Source of the DNA: Bacteroidota bacterium
GTDB lineage: Bacteria; Bacteroidota; Bacteroidia; Chitinophagales; Chitinophagaceae
Direction of reading: 5' to 3'
Assembly: GCA_018268055.1 (NCBI GenBank)
Contig: JAFDXF010000006.1
Coordinates: forward strand, 1 to 64,000
Length of the DNA: 64,000 nt
Shown here: piece by piece, positions 62,453 through 64,000 of the stretch
Position numbering within the stretch: the stretch's first letter is position 1
Layout of the letters: each line of letters begins with the position of its first letter
Translations under genes and position numbers: made by a program
Notes under the pieces: model-generated
What the model saw: only the letters and a program-made list of their open reading frames with translations
Told to the model about the DNA's origin: nothing
The model's database searches: none

Positions 62453-63136
62453 ATGAAGAGGGTGCAACTTTTTACGATAGTTTTCTTTCACTGTTTAATC
62501 AATTTAAATGCACAAATAAAAAAAGGGCCACCTGACTTATCAGGAAATTGGGTAACAAAAAATGATGATGGTTCAATATTACGTCATTTTTTGATAACAC
62601 AATCCGGTAATACGGTAGCGGTACGATGTATAGATGCAGATAGAAAAGACTTGATGTATAATTTTAGCTGGGATGTACCCGGCAATTATGTATTATTAGG
62701 AAATATAACTGGAATACACTTTCTCCAAACTAACTTCAGTACTACAGTTGGAAAATATTATGGCACTTCAGAAGCCGGTCGCTTCAATAGGAATGGCAAA
62801 GTATATACCATTTATGATGGAGACAATATTAACACGGTAATTAACTATTCCTTGTGTGAAACCAATTCTTTTACTTGTGACGCTAGCTTTACAATATCGC
62901 AAACACTTGATAACATACTTGTAAAAGAAAAAAGCGTTTGGATAAAAGCTCCTGAACCATACTTAGAATCAGTATTAGATGTAGATGGAAAAACCCCTGT
63001 AATTGTGGGTAGTGCCACATCGAATCCTGCATACGAAGTTGTTGCCCGTCCCAGTTCATCGCATTGCGGCATATTAACATACGCTAATAATTATGATCAA
63101 ACTTGGAATTTAATAAAAGTAAAGGATAGTTGGTAA
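62453..63136 (+). CDS. Secreted protein of unknown function
   Basis: This 227-residue protein has a signal peptide (about 1-21, ending NLNAQ). The mature chain begins IKKGPPDLSGNWVTKNDDGS and has beta-rich segments (FLITQSGNTVAVRCIDADRK; SWDVPGNYVLLGNITGIHFL), like the lipocalin-type or extracellular sugar-binding folds often found in Bacteroidota; there is no firm family match. Two Cys in ITQS-type strands could pair. It is the last of four closely spaced genes (28 bp after the previous) and lies 144 bp before the caspase-like gene. Confidence 0.78.
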   Translation: MKRVQLFTIVFFHCLINLNAQIKKGPPDLSGNWVTKNDDGSILRHFLITQSGNTVAVRCIDADRKDLMYNFSWDVPGNYVLLGNITGIHFLQTNFSTTVGKYYGTSEAGRFNRNGKVYTIYDGDNINTVINYSLCETNSFTCDASFTISQTLDNILVKEKSVWIKAPEPYLESVLDVDGKTPVIVGSATSNPAYEVVARPSSSHCGILTYANNYDQTWNLIKVKDSW

Positions 63137-63280
63137 ATGTAAATGCTTTAAATTACTTAACAAATGCTACACGAAATAGTAGTATTGACGTCATTGTTAA
63201 AGTATTATACATAATATAGTCTCCTCAATGAACATAAAATGAATTTTTAAAGATTGCATCCGTTAGTATAAATTTATATA

Positions 63281-64000
63281 ATGATAAATAAGTCGGTGTT
63301 TTTTTTATTCATATCCTTATTCTACACAACCTTATTACCTTTTTCACTTACGAGCATGGGTGTATTTGCCCAAGCTGAATCAACTTATTATGCACAAGGT
63401 TCTACGGTACTAAAAGGAACATCTGCTATCGTAAATCTTACAAATGGCGCAGCTAAGGAGGGCGTAACAAAAGGAGAAAAAAGATTTGCACTTGTTATCG
63501 GCGAATATCATTATCAAAATGCCTCAGACTTATATAATCAGTCTTATAATGATTCAAAAGTAATATCAGATAATTTGCTTTCAAATGGATTTGATGTGGT
63601 TAAACTCGAAGATGTTACAAAGAAAGGCTTTGACACAATTCTCCCGGCTATTAAAACATATTATCAAAACAACGGATATAATATTGCCGTTATTTATTTC
63701 GGAGGGCACGGCAGTAGTTACCAGTTTGGAGATAAAAGAGAACTCCAACTTTTATTTCCTATTGATAGTAAAAGTTTTACTATAGAACAACCAACTGAAG
63801 CCCAATTTCAAAATTATCTGTTTTTAAATACGATTCTTGTAGGAGAGCTAATGCAAACATTTAATTTGAAACAAACTAATTATTGCTTATCTATTATAAA
63901 TGCGTGCAGAGCAAATGGTTTTGACTTCAAATTAGTAAATCCTTATTCGCTATGGAATAAAGATAAGGAGTGGCAAACGATGGGTGGTAAAGGCTCTGTA
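63281..64000 (+). CDS. Caspase-like (peptidase C14) protein, partial at the window end
   Basis: An open frame starts at ATG 63281 and runs off the window; 240 codons are seen. A signal peptide (about 1-30) ends MGVFAQ. A caspase-fold domain starts near residue 68 with RFALVIGEYHYQNASDLYNQ. The catalytic His is H143 in YFGGHGSS and the catalytic Cys is C209 in IINACRANG, the usual p20 dyad order and spacing. Export is unusual for caspase-like proteins used in intracellular defence, so a role outside the cytoplasm is inferred. The rest of the protein, including any effector domain, lies outside the window. Confidence 0.88.
   Translation, partial: MINKSVFFLFISLFYTTLLPFSLTSMGVFAQAESTYYAQGSTVLKGTSAIVNLTNGAAKEGVTKGEKRFALVIGEYHYQNASDLYNQSYNDSKVISDNLLSNGFDVVKLEDVTKKGFDTILPAIKTYYQNNGYNIAVIYFGGHGSSYQFGDKRELQLLFPIDSKSFTIEQPTEAQFQNYLFLNTILVGELMQTFNLKQTNYCLSIINACRANGFDFKLVNPYSLWNKDKEWQTMGGKGSV

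Overview
The window looks like a chromosomal segment of a Bacteroidota bacterium, most like the Chitinophagaceae or a related order. The evidence is AT-rich DNA, many secreted proteins and lipoproteins, SusC/RagA-like outer-membrane barrel architecture, a futalosine-pathway menaquinone gene (mqnC), a fused 2-oxoacid dehydrogenase E1, and repeated TAnnTTTG boxes (the Bacteroidota -7 element) just upstream of start codons. Several of these boxes sit only 4-5 nt before the start (higB, cysS, a crp-like gene, mqnC), which suggests leaderless mRNAs. No rRNA, tRNA or CRISPR array was seen.

Layout. 1-1340: a HigBA toxin-antitoxin pair flanked by five copies of a 95-bp hairpin repeat. 1.5-4.3 kb: a 2-oxoacid:acceptor oxidoreductase alpha subunit without its beta partner, and an ECF sigma factor. 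4.3-5.1 kb: a 28-bp tandem repeat and a DUF433/DUF5615 TA-like pair. 5.4-18.8 kb: housekeeping and envelope genes (polysaccharide deacetylase, M16 protease, DUF1080 protein, AlkA-like glycosylase, CysS, EEP-family protein, two rhomboids of which one lacks the usual His, RecX, UspA, flippase, DUF3089 lipoprotein). 18.9-27.7 kb: a type I restriction-modification locus full of repeats. 28-38 kb: PadR/PspC envelope-stress pair, a membrane protein with an XRE regulator, GcvT, SRPBCC protein, ComB and a SWIM-SNF2 helicase. 38-50 kb: a 33-bp hairpin array, a large outer-membrane barrel protein, ChaN, a six-gene redox/sulfur cluster with a Crp/Fnr regulator, MqnC, small lipoproteins and a HELGH lipoprotein. 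50-58 kb: aspartyl protease-PDZ, a catalytic/non-catalytic M16 pair, fused E1 and an N-acyl-D-amino-acid deacylase-like amidohydrolase. 58-64 kb: a 7TM histidine kinase/NarL regulator pair, divergent from four small secreted or lipoprotein genes and a caspase-like protein that runs off the window.

The most unusual region is 18.9-25.1 kb. HsdM and HsdS are one polypeptide. Downstream are eight tandem 189-190-bp units; each carries about 33 codons of an hsdS 3' end, with its stop codon inside a palindrome, plus more palindromes. Upstream is a second tandem array of about 270-bp composite units built from the same palindrome class, next to a REP-associated tyrosine transposase-like gene (RAYT) placed between hsdMS and hsdR. 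The same palindromes occur four times in frame inside hsdMS. The stem sequences differ but stay complementary while the flank (TTCTATAAACAT) stays constant. This is what a RAYT/REP system would produce, here amplified around and inside a restriction system. A second repeat, coding for NYELRI-like peptides, lies at the M-S and TRD1-TRD2 junctions of the same protein.

All function calls come from reading motifs in the translated sequence; no database search was run.
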